Positions 53,278-61,937 of a stretch of DNA of 64,000 nucleotides are shown here, in pieces (position 1 is the first letter of the stretch; every line of letters starts with the position of its first letter). Below the pieces are notes generated by a model. The model did no database searches, was not told the DNA's origin, and was given only the letters and a program-made list of their open reading frames with translations. Location of the stretch: NCBI RefSeq assembly GCF_048213115.1, contig NZ_CP172404.1, forward strand, positions 1,426,001 through 1,490,000. Direction: 5' to 3'. Made by a program: the position numbers and the translations under genes. This DNA comes from Niveibacterium terrae (lineage in GTDB: Bacteria > Pseudomonadota > Gammaproteobacteria > Burkholderiales > Rhodocyclaceae).

Positions 53278-54510
53278 ATGAGCGCTCAATCCCTGATCAA
53301 GATCCCCGCCGGCGGCCAGAAGATCGTTCCCGGCCAGACGACGCCCGACAATCCGATCATTCCCTTCATCGAAGGGGACGGTATTGGCGTCGATATCACT
53401 CCGGTGATGATCAAGGTCGTCGATGCGGCGGTTGCCAAGGCCTACGGCGGCGCGAAGAAGATCCACTGGATGGAAGTGTATGCCGGCGAGAAGGCGACCC
53501 GGCTCTACGGCAAGGATCAGTGGATGCCGGCCGAGACGCTGCAGACCCTGAAGGACTACTCGGTCTCGATCAAGGGGCCGATGACGACTCCGATCGGCGG
53601 CGGCATCCGCTCGCTGAACGTGACGCTGCGCCAGGAGCTGGACCTCTACCAGTGTGTGCGCCCGGTCCGCTACTTCAAGGGCGTGCCCAGCCCGCTCAAG
53701 CACCCCGAGCTGACCGACATGGTGATCTTCCGCGAGAACACCGAGGATATCTACGCCGGCATCGAATGGCTGGCCGAATCCGAACCGGCGAAGAAGCTGA
53801 TCGCGTTCCTGCAGGACGAGATGGGGGTCAAGAAGATCCGCTTCCCCGAGTCCTCGGGCATCGGCATCAAGCCCGTCTCGCGCGAAGGCACGGAGCGCCT
53901 GGTGCGCGCCGCGATCCGCTATGCGATCGCCAACGGCCGTAAATCGGTGACGATTGTCCATAAGGGCAACATCATGAAGTTCACCGAAGGTGGCTTCCGC
54001 GACTGGGCTTACGCGCTGGCCAAGAACGAATTCGGTGGCGTCGAGATCGACGGCGGTCCGTGGCTGCGCCTGCCTAACGGTATCGTGATCAAGGATGCGA
54101 TCGCCGACGCCTTCCTGCAGCAGATCCTGCTGCGCCCGGCCGAATACGACGTGATCGCGACGCTGAATCTCAATGGCGACTACATCTCGGACGCGCTGGC
54201 GGCCCAGGTCGGCGGCATCGGCATCGCGCCCGGCGCGAACATCTCCGATCACTACGCCTGCTTCGAGGCGACGCACGGCACCGCGCCGAAGTATGCGGGC
54301 CAGGACAAGGTGAACCCCGGTTCGCTGATCCTGTCGGCCGAAATGATGCTGCGCCATCTGGGCTGGACGGAGGCCGCCGACCTCGTCGTGCACGGCATGG
54401 AAGGCGCGATCGCCGCGAAGACCGTGACCTACGACTTCGCCCGCCTGATGGAAGGTGCGACCGAAGTCTCCTGCTCGGCCTTCGGAGACGCGATGATCGC
54501 GCACATGTGA
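53278..54510 (+). CDS. icd: NADP-dependent isocitrate dehydrogenase
   Basis: A 410-residue TCA-cycle enzyme that oxidises isocitrate to 2-oxoglutarate, of the homodimeric E. coli type (416 aa). Substrate residues are in GGGIRSLNVTLRQELDLY, whose Ser is the site phosphorylated by AceK in E. coli, and metal ligands lie in NLNGDYISDALAAQVG. The start at 53278 (MSAQSLIK) fits the family with AGAGGAAGC upstream; an upstream open stretch does not. No aceK or TCA-cycle gene is adjacent. Confidence 0.96.
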   Translation: MSAQSLIKIPAGGQKIVPGQTTPDNPIIPFIEGDGIGVDITPVMIKVVDAAVAKAYGGAKKIHWMEVYAGEKATRLYGKDQWMPAETLQTLKDYSVSIKGPMTTPIGGGIRSLNVTLRQELDLYQCVRPVRYFKGVPSPLKHPELTDMVIFRENTEDIYAGIEWLAESEPAKKLIAFLQDEMGVKKIRFPESSGIGIKPVSREGTERLVRAAIRYAIANGRKSVTIVHKGNIMKFTEGGFRDWAYALAKNEFGGVEIDGGPWLRLPNGIVIKDAIADAFLQQILLRPAEYDVIATLNLNGDYISDALAAQVGGIGIAPGANISDHYACFEATHGTAPKYAGQDKVNPGSLILSAEMMLRHLGWTEAADLVVHGMEGAIAAKTVTYDFARLMEGATEVSCSAFGDAMIAHM

Positions 54511-54524
54511 TCGCGCTTCAGATC

Positions 54525-54562
54525 AAACAAAAGTGGGCGCCTCAGGGCGCCCGTTTTGTTTG
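54525..54562 (+). terminator. Rho-independent terminator after icd
   Basis: GGGCGCC and GGCGCCC (54535-54552) form a 7-bp GC stem, flanked by AAACAAAA/TTTTGTTT that extends it, and a T-run follows. Confidence 0.9.
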
Positions 54563-54658
54563 GGGAAGAGGAAAAACTCGCCGCGGATCACGCGGAAGAA
54601 CGCGGATCAAACGAACCGGGCGGATTTCTCTTCGTGATGGCCCGCGAGCGGAGGGGCT

Positions 54659-54732
54659 ATCCTTTAATACGTTCGCCGGTTATTAAAGGATAACGTGATA
54701 TCCTTTAATAACCAAAGGCTCTATTAAAGGAT
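54659..54732. promoter_or_regulatory. Four-copy 11-bp operator array upstream of the Fic gene
   Basis: ATCCTTTAATA occurs as 54659-54669 (forward), 54681-54691 (inverted), 54700-54710 (forward) and 54722-54732 (inverted), all identical. This makes two inverted pairs, each with 22-bp centre-to-centre spacing (two helical turns), 41 bp apart. The last box contains AAAGGA, the only ribosome-site-like sequence before the Fic ATG at 54744, so binding could also block translation. The Fic protein has a C-terminal winged helix and may bind here. Confidence 0.75.
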
Positions 54733-54743
54733 GCGGTGCTCTC

Positions 54744-55928
54744 ATGCGCAAGACCGATCTCAGTGCGGTGCGTCAGCAGCGCCTTGTGCCTGTAGGCGCG
54801 CATTCAGGGGCTTTTGCTTATGTCCCCGAGCCCACGCCGGTCTGGCTGCCGCTTGACCATGTGGCCGCCGCGGGCGTCCTCGCGGCGGGTGAGGCGCTGG
54901 CGCGGCTTCGCGGCATTGCTGAATCCGTTCCCAACGCGGATCTGTTTGCGCGAACCCTCGACCGGCGGGAAGCGGTGCGCAGCAGCCAGATCGAAGGCAC
55001 GCAAAGCGATCTTCATGATCTTCTGGAGTACGAGATCACCGGTGATGCGGAAGGTCTGTCGCACGATACCGGCGTCACCTACGGTTACGTCAAGGCGCTT
55101 CATGCGGGTCTGATCGATGTTCGGCAGCAGGGCGCTTCGGCTTTTTCTGTTGAACTCATCCATCGCCTGCATTCCATCCTGATGGAACAGGACGAGCGCT
55201 ACGCCAGTACGAACAAGCCCGGTGCGTTCAAGACCCGGCAGAACTGGATTGGCTCTGGTCGAACAATCTACGACGCCCGCTTTGTCCCCGCGCCGCCAGA
55301 AGCTGTTTCGGCCGCAATAGACGATCTGGTTCGCTATCTCCAGGGAGAGGCGTATCAGGAATCGCCCTATCTGCCCGCGATCACTCTTCGGATGGCGATC
55401 GCGCATGCGCAGTTCGAGACGATCCACCCTTATCCCGACGGGAACGGACGCGTTGGCCGGCTTTTGCTGCCGCTCATGCTCGCTGCGGACGCGGCCCCTC
55501 CGGTGTACCTCTCCGGCTATCTGAAGTCGCGCCAGAGGGAATACTACGATGCGCTGGCTGGCGTTCAGCTGCGAGGCGAATGGGATGCCTGGGTGACGTT
55601 TTTCAGTGCGACGGTGGCGAGCTGTGCCGATGAAACGAGCGCGCTCATTCTGGCGGCCCGCGCCCTGAGAGATGACTGGCGAGCCCGACTCAAGGCCTAC
55701 CGCGCTGATGCCGCGGTTCATCGCGTCGTGGATTTACTCCTGGCGCGGCCTGTCGTCACGGTGTCCTCGCTGGTGGAAGAGCTTCGGGTTTCGTTCCCCA
55801 CGGCCAATACGGCGGTTGCCCAAATGATAGCGGCGGGGATTCTCTCCGCAGCGCATTCCTCTCGGCGAAACCGGGTGTTTCATGCCACTGAGTTGCTTTC
55901 CCTGATCGAGCGAGGGGATGGAGCATGA
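54744..55928 (+). CDS. Fic family protein with intramolecular inhibitory motif and C-terminal winged helix
   Basis: A 394-residue protein. Residues ~1-95 contain a Fic/DOC N-terminal domain with the inhibitory helix motif S-x-x-x-E-G (S80-E84-G85 in SSQIEG), the class II arrangement. The Fic core carries HPYPDGNGR (H228-R236) with a further GR, the metal and ATP-binding set expected for AMP transfer; Tyr replaces the usual Phe. A C-terminal segment (VVTVSSLVEELRVSFPTANT, ~330-360) forms a winged-helix-like DNA-binding element. No antitoxin gene is nearby. The four identical boxes upstream suggest autoregulation. The target is unknown. Confidence 0.9.
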   Translation: MRKTDLSAVRQQRLVPVGAHSGAFAYVPEPTPVWLPLDHVAAAGVLAAGEALARLRGIAESVPNADLFARTLDRREAVRSSQIEGTQSDLHDLLEYEITGDAEGLSHDTGVTYGYVKALHAGLIDVRQQGASAFSVELIHRLHSILMEQDERYASTNKPGAFKTRQNWIGSGRTIYDARFVPAPPEAVSAAIDDLVRYLQGEAYQESPYLPAITLRMAIAHAQFETIHPYPDGNGRVGRLLLPLMLAADAAPPVYLSGYLKSRQREYYDALAGVQLRGEWDAWVTFFSATVASCADETSALILAARALRDDWRARLKAYRADAAVHRVVDLLLARPVVTVSSLVEELRVSFPTANTAVAQMIAAGILSAAHSSRRNRVFHATELLSLIERGDGA

Positions 55929-56076
55929 GCTTTCCCTCGCTCATCTACTGACTCCCGGCAAGGAGCTGCGCGTAGGAATCGAGACACCTGAAGGGAAAGC
56001 CCTGGGGAGCATCAGGGGCAGGAAGAAAAGCCGCGCCGCGGAGGCGCGCGAATATGAAGAGGGGAGGGAGATTCCT

Positions 56077-56979
56077 CTATGACTCAAGCATTCCTGTCTT
56101 CTTCGCTTCATCCAGTATCCATTGAGCAAACGCCTGTATTGGCTCTGCGCTCAATTCAATCGGCTCTGGGAGGATGAGGCAGAAGGTTTTGGAGATCGTT
56201 TTCCCCTCTGGCCACGGGGCGATCAAGCTGCCTAGCGCAAGTTCTCTTTCGACATAGAGGCGCGGTACCAGCGCAACACCGAGGCCTGCCAATGCAGCTT
56301 CGATCAACATCGCATGAAGATCGTAGTGCGCACCGATCGCAGGATTGGTCAGTGAAATTCCGGTCTCCTGTGAGTAGAGTTGCCAAGCCTCAGGGTTCTG
56401 TCGCCGGTGCAGGCGCGGCAGCTTGTCCAGTGCGGTCATCCCTTCTTCTCCCGCCAGGAGCTTAGGGGGGCAAACCGGAATCAGCACCTCATGCAACAGT
56501 TGATGCGTCCGCATTCCTGTCCAGGCTGGGTGCTCGAAATGGATTGCCGCATCGAATCCGCTTCCAGACAGGACGAAGGGTTCCATGCGCTCAGCCAGAT
56601 GCACCGTGATGTTCGGATGCTTTTGCTGGAATCGTGACAAACGAGGAATGAGCCATCGCATCGCAAAGGTCGGGATGATGGCGATGTCCAGGTTTGCTCC
56701 GTCGCTCGGTTGCCCCATCAGGTACTGGCTGTCTCGATCCAGTCGGTCGAGCAACTCGCGAATTTGGTTTGCATAGCGTTCCCCGTTAGGCAAGAGCCGG
56801 ACGCGATTTCCAATTCGCTCGAACAGCGTGACACCCAGGAATGCCTCGAGGCGGCCAATCTGGCGGCTGATAGCCCCTTCGGTCAGGGACAGTTCGTTCG
56901 CTGCGCGGGCGAAGCTGCCATGACGTGCGGCAGCTTCGAATGCCATCAGTGCAGTGTTGCTGGGGATCTTCCTGCGCAT
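56077..56979 (-). CDS. LysR-family transcriptional regulator (GcvA-like)
   Basis: A 300-residue regulator with an N-terminal helix-turn-helix (LMAFEAAARHGSFARAANEL then LTEGAISRQIGRLEAFLGV) and a substrate-binding domain. The sequence style, with the HTH followed by LFERIGNRVRLLPNGE, is the GcvA/glycine-cleavage-activator branch. LysR proteins usually control a divergent neighbour, which here is the operon at 57136-58876. The palindrome at 57038-57051 lies between them. The effector is unknown; the regulator gene has lower GC than the core region. Confidence 0.9.
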   Translation of the reverse strand: MRRKIPSNTALMAFEAAARHGSFARAANELSLTEGAISRQIGRLEAFLGVTLFERIGNRVRLLPNGERYANQIRELLDRLDRDSQYLMGQPSDGANLDIAIIPTFAMRWLIPRLSRFQQKHPNITVHLAERMEPFVLSGSGFDAAIHFEHPAWTGMRTHQLLHEVLIPVCPPKLLAGEEGMTALDKLPRLHRRQNPEAWQLYSQETGISLTNPAIGAHYDLHAMLIEAALAGLGVALVPRLYVERELALGSLIAPWPEGKTISKTFCLILPEPIELSAEPIQAFAQWILDEAKKTGMLES

Positions 56980-57037
56980 GAGAGTTCCTGCTTCGGGCCC
57001 GGGCGAGGCTAGCCTTGATCTTTTGTCACTGAAGCAT

Positions 57038-57051
57038 ACCGAAAAATCGGT
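57038..57051. promoter_or_regulatory. Palindrome in the LysR/operon intergenic region
   Basis: ACCGA-AAAA-TCGGT is a perfect inverted repeat with a 4-base centre, located 59 bases upstream of the LysR start and 85 upstream of the divergent gene. It is a candidate binding site, though LysR boxes usually have an 11-base centre. Confidence 0.4.
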
Positions 57052-57135
57052 TTGAACGCTGCGGACATGGTCCTACCATGATTGAACGTCAACAAAGGAG
57101 CCCGGGGCACAAGCTTCCCGGCCGCGCGTGATCCA

Positions 57136-57681
57136 ATGATTTATACAGTCGAATGCAGCTTCGCCGATCCAATCTGCGAGGCGCAGTGGAATGACTTTTA
57201 CAGTCTGAAAAAGTTGCCCGCGCTCATCTCAGTGAGCGGGTTCCATACCTCGCAGCGTTTCAAGGCTTTGAGCGCGGGTTGTCCTGCCTACCTCGCTATT
57301 CATTCGATCGACAATCTCGATGTGCTTCAGGCAGACGAGTATCGCCAAAAAGGCGGTGGCAATTTTGCCCGCTGGCAGCAGCACATCATCGATTGGCACC
57401 GCAACCTTTATGATGGTCTTGACCGCGCTCCGGCCATCGCTGAAGACGAACATCTGGCGGTCTGTGCAATCGGCCCCGAGCCGCTCATGGAGATGGGACT
57501 CAGGCCTTGTCTGATGCAGGCGGTCGGATTGGAGAACTTCCCTGAGCGTCGGTGGTTGGCGAAGCGGGTTCGCGCGGATGAGCTTGGTGTGCATCACCTT
57601 CCGAAGGGCGTCCATCTCTATGCGCCGATGACGGCGCAATTGACGAATGGTCGTGAGGCCGCTCCCCTAGCGTCACGGTAG
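57136..57681 (+). CDS. putative ferredoxin-like/EthD- or DUF4286-type protein
   Basis: A 181-residue cytoplasmic protein beginning MIYTVECSFADPICEAQWNDF, with YSLKKLPALISVSGFHTSQR and an RWQQHIIDWHRNLYDGLDR helix. The beta-alpha pattern resembles the ferredoxin-like dimeric alpha/beta-barrel proteins (EthD, DUF4286), but I cannot name it with certainty. The start has only weak support: an AAAGGAG lies 37 bases upstream, and the frame remains open to 57082. It is the first gene of the operon with a tautomerase and an MBL-fold hydrolase, divergent from a LysR regulator, so a role in degradation of an organic compound is plausible. Confidence 0.6.
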   Translation: MIYTVECSFADPICEAQWNDFYSLKKLPALISVSGFHTSQRFKALSAGCPAYLAIHSIDNLDVLQADEYRQKGGGNFARWQQHIIDWHRNLYDGLDRAPAIAEDEHLAVCAIGPEPLMEMGLRPCLMQAVGLENFPERRWLAKRVRADELGVHHLPKGVHLYAPMTAQLTNGREAAPLASR

Positions 57682-57688
57682 AGCCAAA

Positions 57689-58015
57689 ATGCCCAACGTC
57701 ACGATTTATATCCCAGCGGAAAAGATGCCGTCAGACGGGAATCTCTTGGAACTTACCGACCAATGCGTCCAGCTGTGCACGGGAATTCTCAACGCCGCGC
57801 TGGAAAACGTACACATCATCTATGTCCCCGTTCGTCACGGGCGAGGGCGCTCAGCCTTTGCGGAAATAAAATACCGCCTCGAGCCGTTCAGGACGAAACC
57901 CGTCATGGATTCCTTCATGGAAAAACTGGATGAAGCCATAAAGCGAAACACGGGGCTTGTCGCACGAATTCGCTGCTTTGCTTATGCGGCGCCCGCGATT
58001 CATGCGCGCAACTGA
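57689..58015 (+). CDS. tautomerase-superfamily protein
   Basis: A 108-residue protein starting MPNVTIYIPAEKM. After removal of Met the N-terminal Pro is the expected catalytic base of the 4-oxalocrotonate tautomerase fold. The ALENVHIIYVPV strand and helix fit two beta-alpha-beta units, longer than the 62-residue 4-OT and nearer to the MSAD/CHMI-sized members. The substrate is unknown. It starts 8 bases after its neighbour and 21 bases before the next gene, so they are one operon. Confidence 0.75.
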   Translation: MPNVTIYIPAEKMPSDGNLLELTDQCVQLCTGILNAALENVHIIYVPVRHGRGRSAFAEIKYRLEPFRTKPVMDSFMEKLDEAIKRNTGLVARIRCFAYAAPAIHARN

Positions 58016-58036
58016 TTGTCGGCAGGGGATACGGTG

Positions 58037-58876
58037 ATGAATGGCGTGAAATTTCCAAGTCAGCAGGTTGGAGACTTTTCGATCACAGCGATCAGTGATG
58101 GATACCTCTCGGCAAGTCTGGATTTGCTTTCCAATATCAATCCAATGGATGCGTCCAGGTTGCAGCAAGACGCCGGTGTGAAGGACCCATCTTCTGTTCA
58201 TATTAATTGTTACTTGTTGCGTGGCTGCGGGCGCACGATCTTGATTGATGCGGGTGCAGGGGGGGTCAAGCAATGGGGGGGTAAGCTGAAATCAAATCTC
58301 GCACTGGCTGGCGTGCAAGCCTCGGACGTTGACACGATTCTTCTGACTCATGCGCATCCCGATCATATCGGGGGGCTCCTTGACTCGTCAGGGAAACTCG
58401 CCTTTCCTTGTGCGGAGTTGGTTATCCACCAGCGTGAGGTCTCTTTCTGGGAGGATGATGGTAATCTGAGTCGGGCGAGTGAGCGCGCTCGTGGAAATTT
58501 TCTGTTTGCCCGAAAGGTATTCGACAAGTACAGGGAGAGGATGCGCACATTTACTGCTGACGAAGTTCTCCCTGGCCTCAGTGCGATCCCTCTTCTGGGG
58601 CATACCGCGGGGCATTCCGGTTATCGCCTCGAATCCGGCGAGGACAGCCTATTGATTTGGGGTGATGTCGTTCACTTCCCGCAAATCCAGATTGCTCGTC
58701 CCGACGTGTCCATTGCCTTCGACCAGGATCCTCAGCTTTCCGCCGATACGCGATCCAAGCTCTTGGATATCGTCTGCTCGGACAAGAGCCTTGTCGCGGG
58801 CATGCACCTTGGCGAACTCGGGTTCGCACATATCGAGCGAACAGGCAAGGCCTACAGGATCTGTTACGAAGCTTGA
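58037..58876 (+). CDS. MBL-fold metallo-hydrolase
   Basis: A 279-residue metallo-beta-lactamase-fold protein with the zinc motif THAHPDHIGG (HxHxDH), a later His in PLLGHTAGHSGY, the Asp in LLIWGDVVHFP and a final His in VAGMHLGELG. All metal ligands are intact. Sequence style is near quorum-quenching lactonase/phosphotriesterase-like and glyoxalase II relatives, but the substrate is unknown. ATG 58037 was chosen because AGGGG lies eight bases upstream; a GTG immediately before it is possible. It is the third gene of the operon controlled by the divergent LysR gene. Confidence 0.85.
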   Translation: MNGVKFPSQQVGDFSITAISDGYLSASLDLLSNINPMDASRLQQDAGVKDPSSVHINCYLLRGCGRTILIDAGAGGVKQWGGKLKSNLALAGVQASDVDTILLTHAHPDHIGGLLDSSGKLAFPCAELVIHQREVSFWEDDGNLSRASERARGNFLFARKVFDKYRERMRTFTADEVLPGLSAIPLLGHTAGHSGYRLESGEDSLLIWGDVVHFPQIQIARPDVSIAFDQDPQLSADTRSKLLDIVCSDKSLVAGMHLGELGFAHIERTGKAYRICYEA

Positions 58877-59199
58877 GGAAAGTGCGATCTCATCATTTTC
58901 TCTCTCCAGCTGAGAAATCGAGCGAGGCGTGGAACACGCAGGACGCTTGGGCTAAGGTCTTGAATTGCATCAAAATGAGCGAAGCCGAGACTGGTGCCCA
59001 TGCTCAGAGGGAAAAAGGAAGCCTCGCCGCGGATCGCGCTGCCAAGCAGCTATCAGACGCCTGATGTATGCTGATGCGGTAATCCGGGGCTTGCCGCTTC
59101 CAGCGATAGCCACCCGTGGAGGGTGGCTGGGAGCGCAGGCGAATGCCATGCGGGAAAGTCCGCTTCTATCCCGGCCGGGCTCTTCAGGATCGAAATTTC
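58877..59199. other. 323-bp intergenic region without a supported gene
   Basis: It holds a short stretch (58955-58981) that nearly repeats the sequence of the hairpin at 63256-63282, and a hairpin AGCCACCC-GTGGA-GGGTGGCT (59108-59128) without a T-run. The short frames present have no coding character. Confidence 0.4.
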
Positions 59200-59922
59200 A
59201 TGTCGCGCTGCTTTCCTTACCTCCTGGCTCTGACGCTGGGAATCGGATCTCTACCATCGTTCTCGCAGATCCAGAAGAGCTCGCCCCGTTCGCTCGTCAT
59301 CGAAAGCCGGCGCAATTACGCGAAGGGAACTTTTCCCCGCGCTGGCAGCTGGCAAGGTCTCTACTGCCGAGGGCTCGATTGCGAGATCCGGCCGGCTCGG
59401 GTCCGGATCAAGACAACGAGCGCCGTCAATGTGCTGGACGAGAAAGAACTTCTGGATGATCTGAAGGTGAGCGGAAAACCGCTCGCCCTGTTTCCCGGGG
59501 GTGGGCTCAAGGAGGGCAAGGTCGTCTCATGGTATCGGTCCGGGGATCCTTCCAATGAATCGCCTCAGCTCGGAAAGCTCGGCAAGCTCGGGAAGTGGGA
59601 CATGCCCTGGGGCCCTCTGCCGCTGACGATTTCCTGGACCCGCGCGCCGCAAGGGCAAAAGCGCTACTTCGTCAGCGACGGCAGTGTCCGGCAGTTTCTG
59701 TTCATGATCGACGCGGAAGCTCACTATGACGGTGACACGACACCGATCATCCACTGGGTCGGCGATTTGGATGGCGATGGAAAGCTGGATCTTCTGCTCA
59801 GCATCCCGGACGACAACTGTGGGTTTGACGAGCGGCTCTACCTTTCCTCCGGAGTCGGGAAGGGACAGCTTCTGCGCAAAGCCGCTCAGCTATCGGGCGG
59901 GGAAGCGGCTTGCGGGTGCTGA
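59200..59922 (+). CDS. secreted protein of unknown function with EF-hand-like loop
   Basis: A 240-residue protein with a signal peptide (MSRCFPYLLALTLGIGSLPSFS). The mature part begins QIQKSSPRSLVIESRR and contains GDLDGDGKLDLLLSIPDDN near the C-terminus, a DxDxDG calcium-binding loop as in FG-GAP/EF-hand proteins. Upstream is YCRGLDCEIRPARVRIKTTS. No enzyme domain was recognised. The ATG at 59200 was chosen because the signal peptide begins there. It lies alone on the plus strand. Confidence 0.6.
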   Translation: MSRCFPYLLALTLGIGSLPSFSQIQKSSPRSLVIESRRNYAKGTFPRAGSWQGLYCRGLDCEIRPARVRIKTTSAVNVLDEKELLDDLKVSGKPLALFPGGGLKEGKVVSWYRSGDPSNESPQLGKLGKLGKWDMPWGPLPLTISWTRAPQGQKRYFVSDGSVRQFLFMIDAEAHYDGDTTPIIHWVGDLDGDGKLDLLLSIPDDNCGFDERLYLSSGVGKGQLLRKAAQLSGGEAACGC

Positions 59923-60008
59923 TGCCGAAATCTTCAGGGGGACGGGATTGCTCTGGATGTCCGAAGGCTAGACTGCCCCATGACCCTCTACGTTAGGCAA
60001 GATCCAGG

Positions 60009-60467
60009 ATGTCGCTGCTGATTGAAGAAGTTTCTGTCATCGATGCTCCCATGGAGCTGTTGCTGCTTGCCGATCCCTCGGAGGCTAATATCCGGGCCTA
60101 TCTTTCCGGAGCGAAATGTTTCGTTGCTTCATCTGGTGCGGATGTGGTTGGCGCATGCGTCGTGCAGTCACGCGGCACGGAGGCCTATGAGCTAATGAAC
60201 ATCGCTGTTTACCCTGCCCACCAGAAGTCCGGATACGGCACTGCGCTATTGATGTGGAGTATTGATTTCTTTCGCAACTTGGGCGCCCGGCAACTGGAAG
60301 TGGGCACCGGATCGTTCGGCTATCAACTCGCTTTCTATCAGCGACATGGATTTCGGGTTACAAGCATTGATCATGACTTCTTCGTCAATAATTACCCTGA
60401 GCCGATCTTCGAGGATGGAATACAGCTCTTTGACATGCTGCGCCTTACGCTGAGGTATGCGGGGTGA
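60009..60467 (+). CDS. GNAT family N-acetyltransferase
   Basis: A 152-residue acetyltransferase. The acetyl-CoA loop is in VYPAHQKSGYGTALLMWS (Q-x-x-G-x-G) with the following helix, and YQLAFYQRHGFRV gives motif B. The style is near YvbK-like small-molecule acetyltransferases. The gene is isolated and its GC content is below that of the core genes. The substrate is unknown. Confidence 0.82.
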   Translation: MSLLIEEVSVIDAPMELLLLADPSEANIRAYLSGAKCFVASSGADVVGACVVQSRGTEAYELMNIAVYPAHQKSGYGTALLMWSIDFFRNLGARQLEVGTGSFGYQLAFYQRHGFRVTSIDHDFFVNNYPEPIFEDGIQLFDMLRLTLRYAG

Positions 60468-60554
60468 TGGGTGGTGAGGTCGGGCCTTGATTCCAATAAA
60501 CATGGTCGAATGCAGGACCTCGTGTCTGACCCCGCAAGATATAGAGACAGATTC

Positions 60555-61901
60555 ATGAAACCCGATGCGGTTGTGGTGCTCTCTCGCTTGCCCGAGCGCT
60601 TGCCGGGGCTGGCCGATTTGGCGGCGCATGCCGATGTGCTGGCGCGCATTTATCAGCCGCTCCAGCAGGGCCTGGATGCTGCGGGCCAAACGGTTTACCT
60701 CCTGCCAGCCACGATCTCCCAGCCAGAACGCCAGGCGCTGGATGCCGCCGGGCTGACTCCCAATCGCCTGTGCCTGCCGGCGCATGACCAGGTGGTTGCG
60801 CTGTTGCAGCAAAAGGCCGCGCGCGCAGATTTGCAGCGGGCGGCCGATGCGTTTATTGCCTCGCTCAACTCTGCCCCTCTGTGGTGGCAATCCTTGCTGC
60901 CCGCCGTCGTCCTGGGTTTGCAGCTCCCGACCCACGCCGCTGCCCCGCTGGATACGGGCAGTTCACGCTGCGCATGCTGCTTTCATCCGCCATGGGCGAA
61001 CGATCTGACTCAGATAGCCCTTTTTCGCTATCGGGCGGGCACCTGCTGGGGCAACTACGGCCCGCAGGATGCCTTGCAGGTGCTGCTGGGCAGCGAAACG
61101 GAAGTCTGGCCGCAAGCCACTCCGCGCGACATCTGGATCTGGCATCGCGTGCTGGACATATTGCGCACGCTGCCCGCGTCCAGCCGCTACAGCCAGGCGC
61201 GCAAGGCGCTCCGGCAGGCGGGCTGGTTGAACAAAAACAGCCTGATGCGCTGCGAATCCCTGCTCGACGCCCTGGCCTGGATCGGCATTCTGGAAACGCC
61301 GGAATTCCCCGGTTTGATGAGCCGTTTCACCTCCGCCATCTACCGCGACCGCCGCCCCAATACCCTGGTGGAAGTCTCCGCGCCGCTGGCGTGGTGGCAG
61401 GCCGAACACGGGCTGAATGAGTCCCTGATCGATCGGCTCTTTGGCCATTGCGTCTGCCCGGCGCAAGAGCCGCCGGCCCCCGCGCCCGGGGCAACGGTGC
61501 CGAAAAAAGCCCGCTCCACCGGTTTGCGCAATCTGCCCGGGCCACTGGCCGCCGGGGATGTCTACGCCATCCAGTGCCGTGAAGACCTCTGGGGCACGGC
61601 CTACTGCCATGAAGTCGTGTGCGATGAGCGGGGCATTGAACGGGGCCGCATGGAATTGCTCGATTACCTCGCCCCGCAGCCCCCGCAGGCCGATCAATTG
61701 CACGGGCTGCACCTCAGCACGCGCACCCGCGGCATGCGTACCCAGTGTTGGTGTAGCTCGCTGCTGAAAACCCCGGGCGTCAAACGCATCGCCACCGGCA
61801 TCGCCCCATACATCAGCGCCGTTCCCGCTCCGGAACGCATCACCTACGCCCAGGCCAAACAGCTGGCTTGGGAAGCCCGTTGGCACTTCGCCGAGGTGTA
61901 A
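60555..61901 (+). CDS. hypothetical protein (orphan)
   Basis: A 448-residue protein without a domain I can name. It starts MKPDAVVVLSRLPERLPGLA, is rich in Ala, Leu, Pro and Trp, has a Cys/His cluster CACCFHPPW near residue 135 and a paired CQCREDLW/CWCSSLL-like Cys region in the C-terminal half that could bind metal. No signal peptide is evident. ATG 60555 is preferred, as the preceding 28 codons, although open, are poor. Its base composition is GC-rich and differs from the AT-richer genes on both sides. It could be a transferred conflict or immunity-type protein, but that is speculation. Confidence 0.55.
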   Translation: MKPDAVVVLSRLPERLPGLADLAAHADVLARIYQPLQQGLDAAGQTVYLLPATISQPERQALDAAGLTPNRLCLPAHDQVVALLQQKAARADLQRAADAFIASLNSAPLWWQSLLPAVVLGLQLPTHAAAPLDTGSSRCACCFHPPWANDLTQIALFRYRAGTCWGNYGPQDALQVLLGSETEVWPQATPRDIWIWHRVLDILRTLPASSRYSQARKALRQAGWLNKNSLMRCESLLDALAWIGILETPEFPGLMSRFTSAIYRDRRPNTLVEVSAPLAWWQAEHGLNESLIDRLFGHCVCPAQEPPAPAPGATVPKKARSTGLRNLPGPLAAGDVYAIQCREDLWGTAYCHEVVCDERGIERGRMELLDYLAPQPPQADQLHGLHLSTRTRGMRTQCWCSSLLKTPGVKRIATGIAPYISAVPAPERITYAQAKQLAWEARWHFAEV

Positions 61902-61937
61902 ATCATGAAAGGAGGAGGGCGGTGATGCGGAGTGGGG

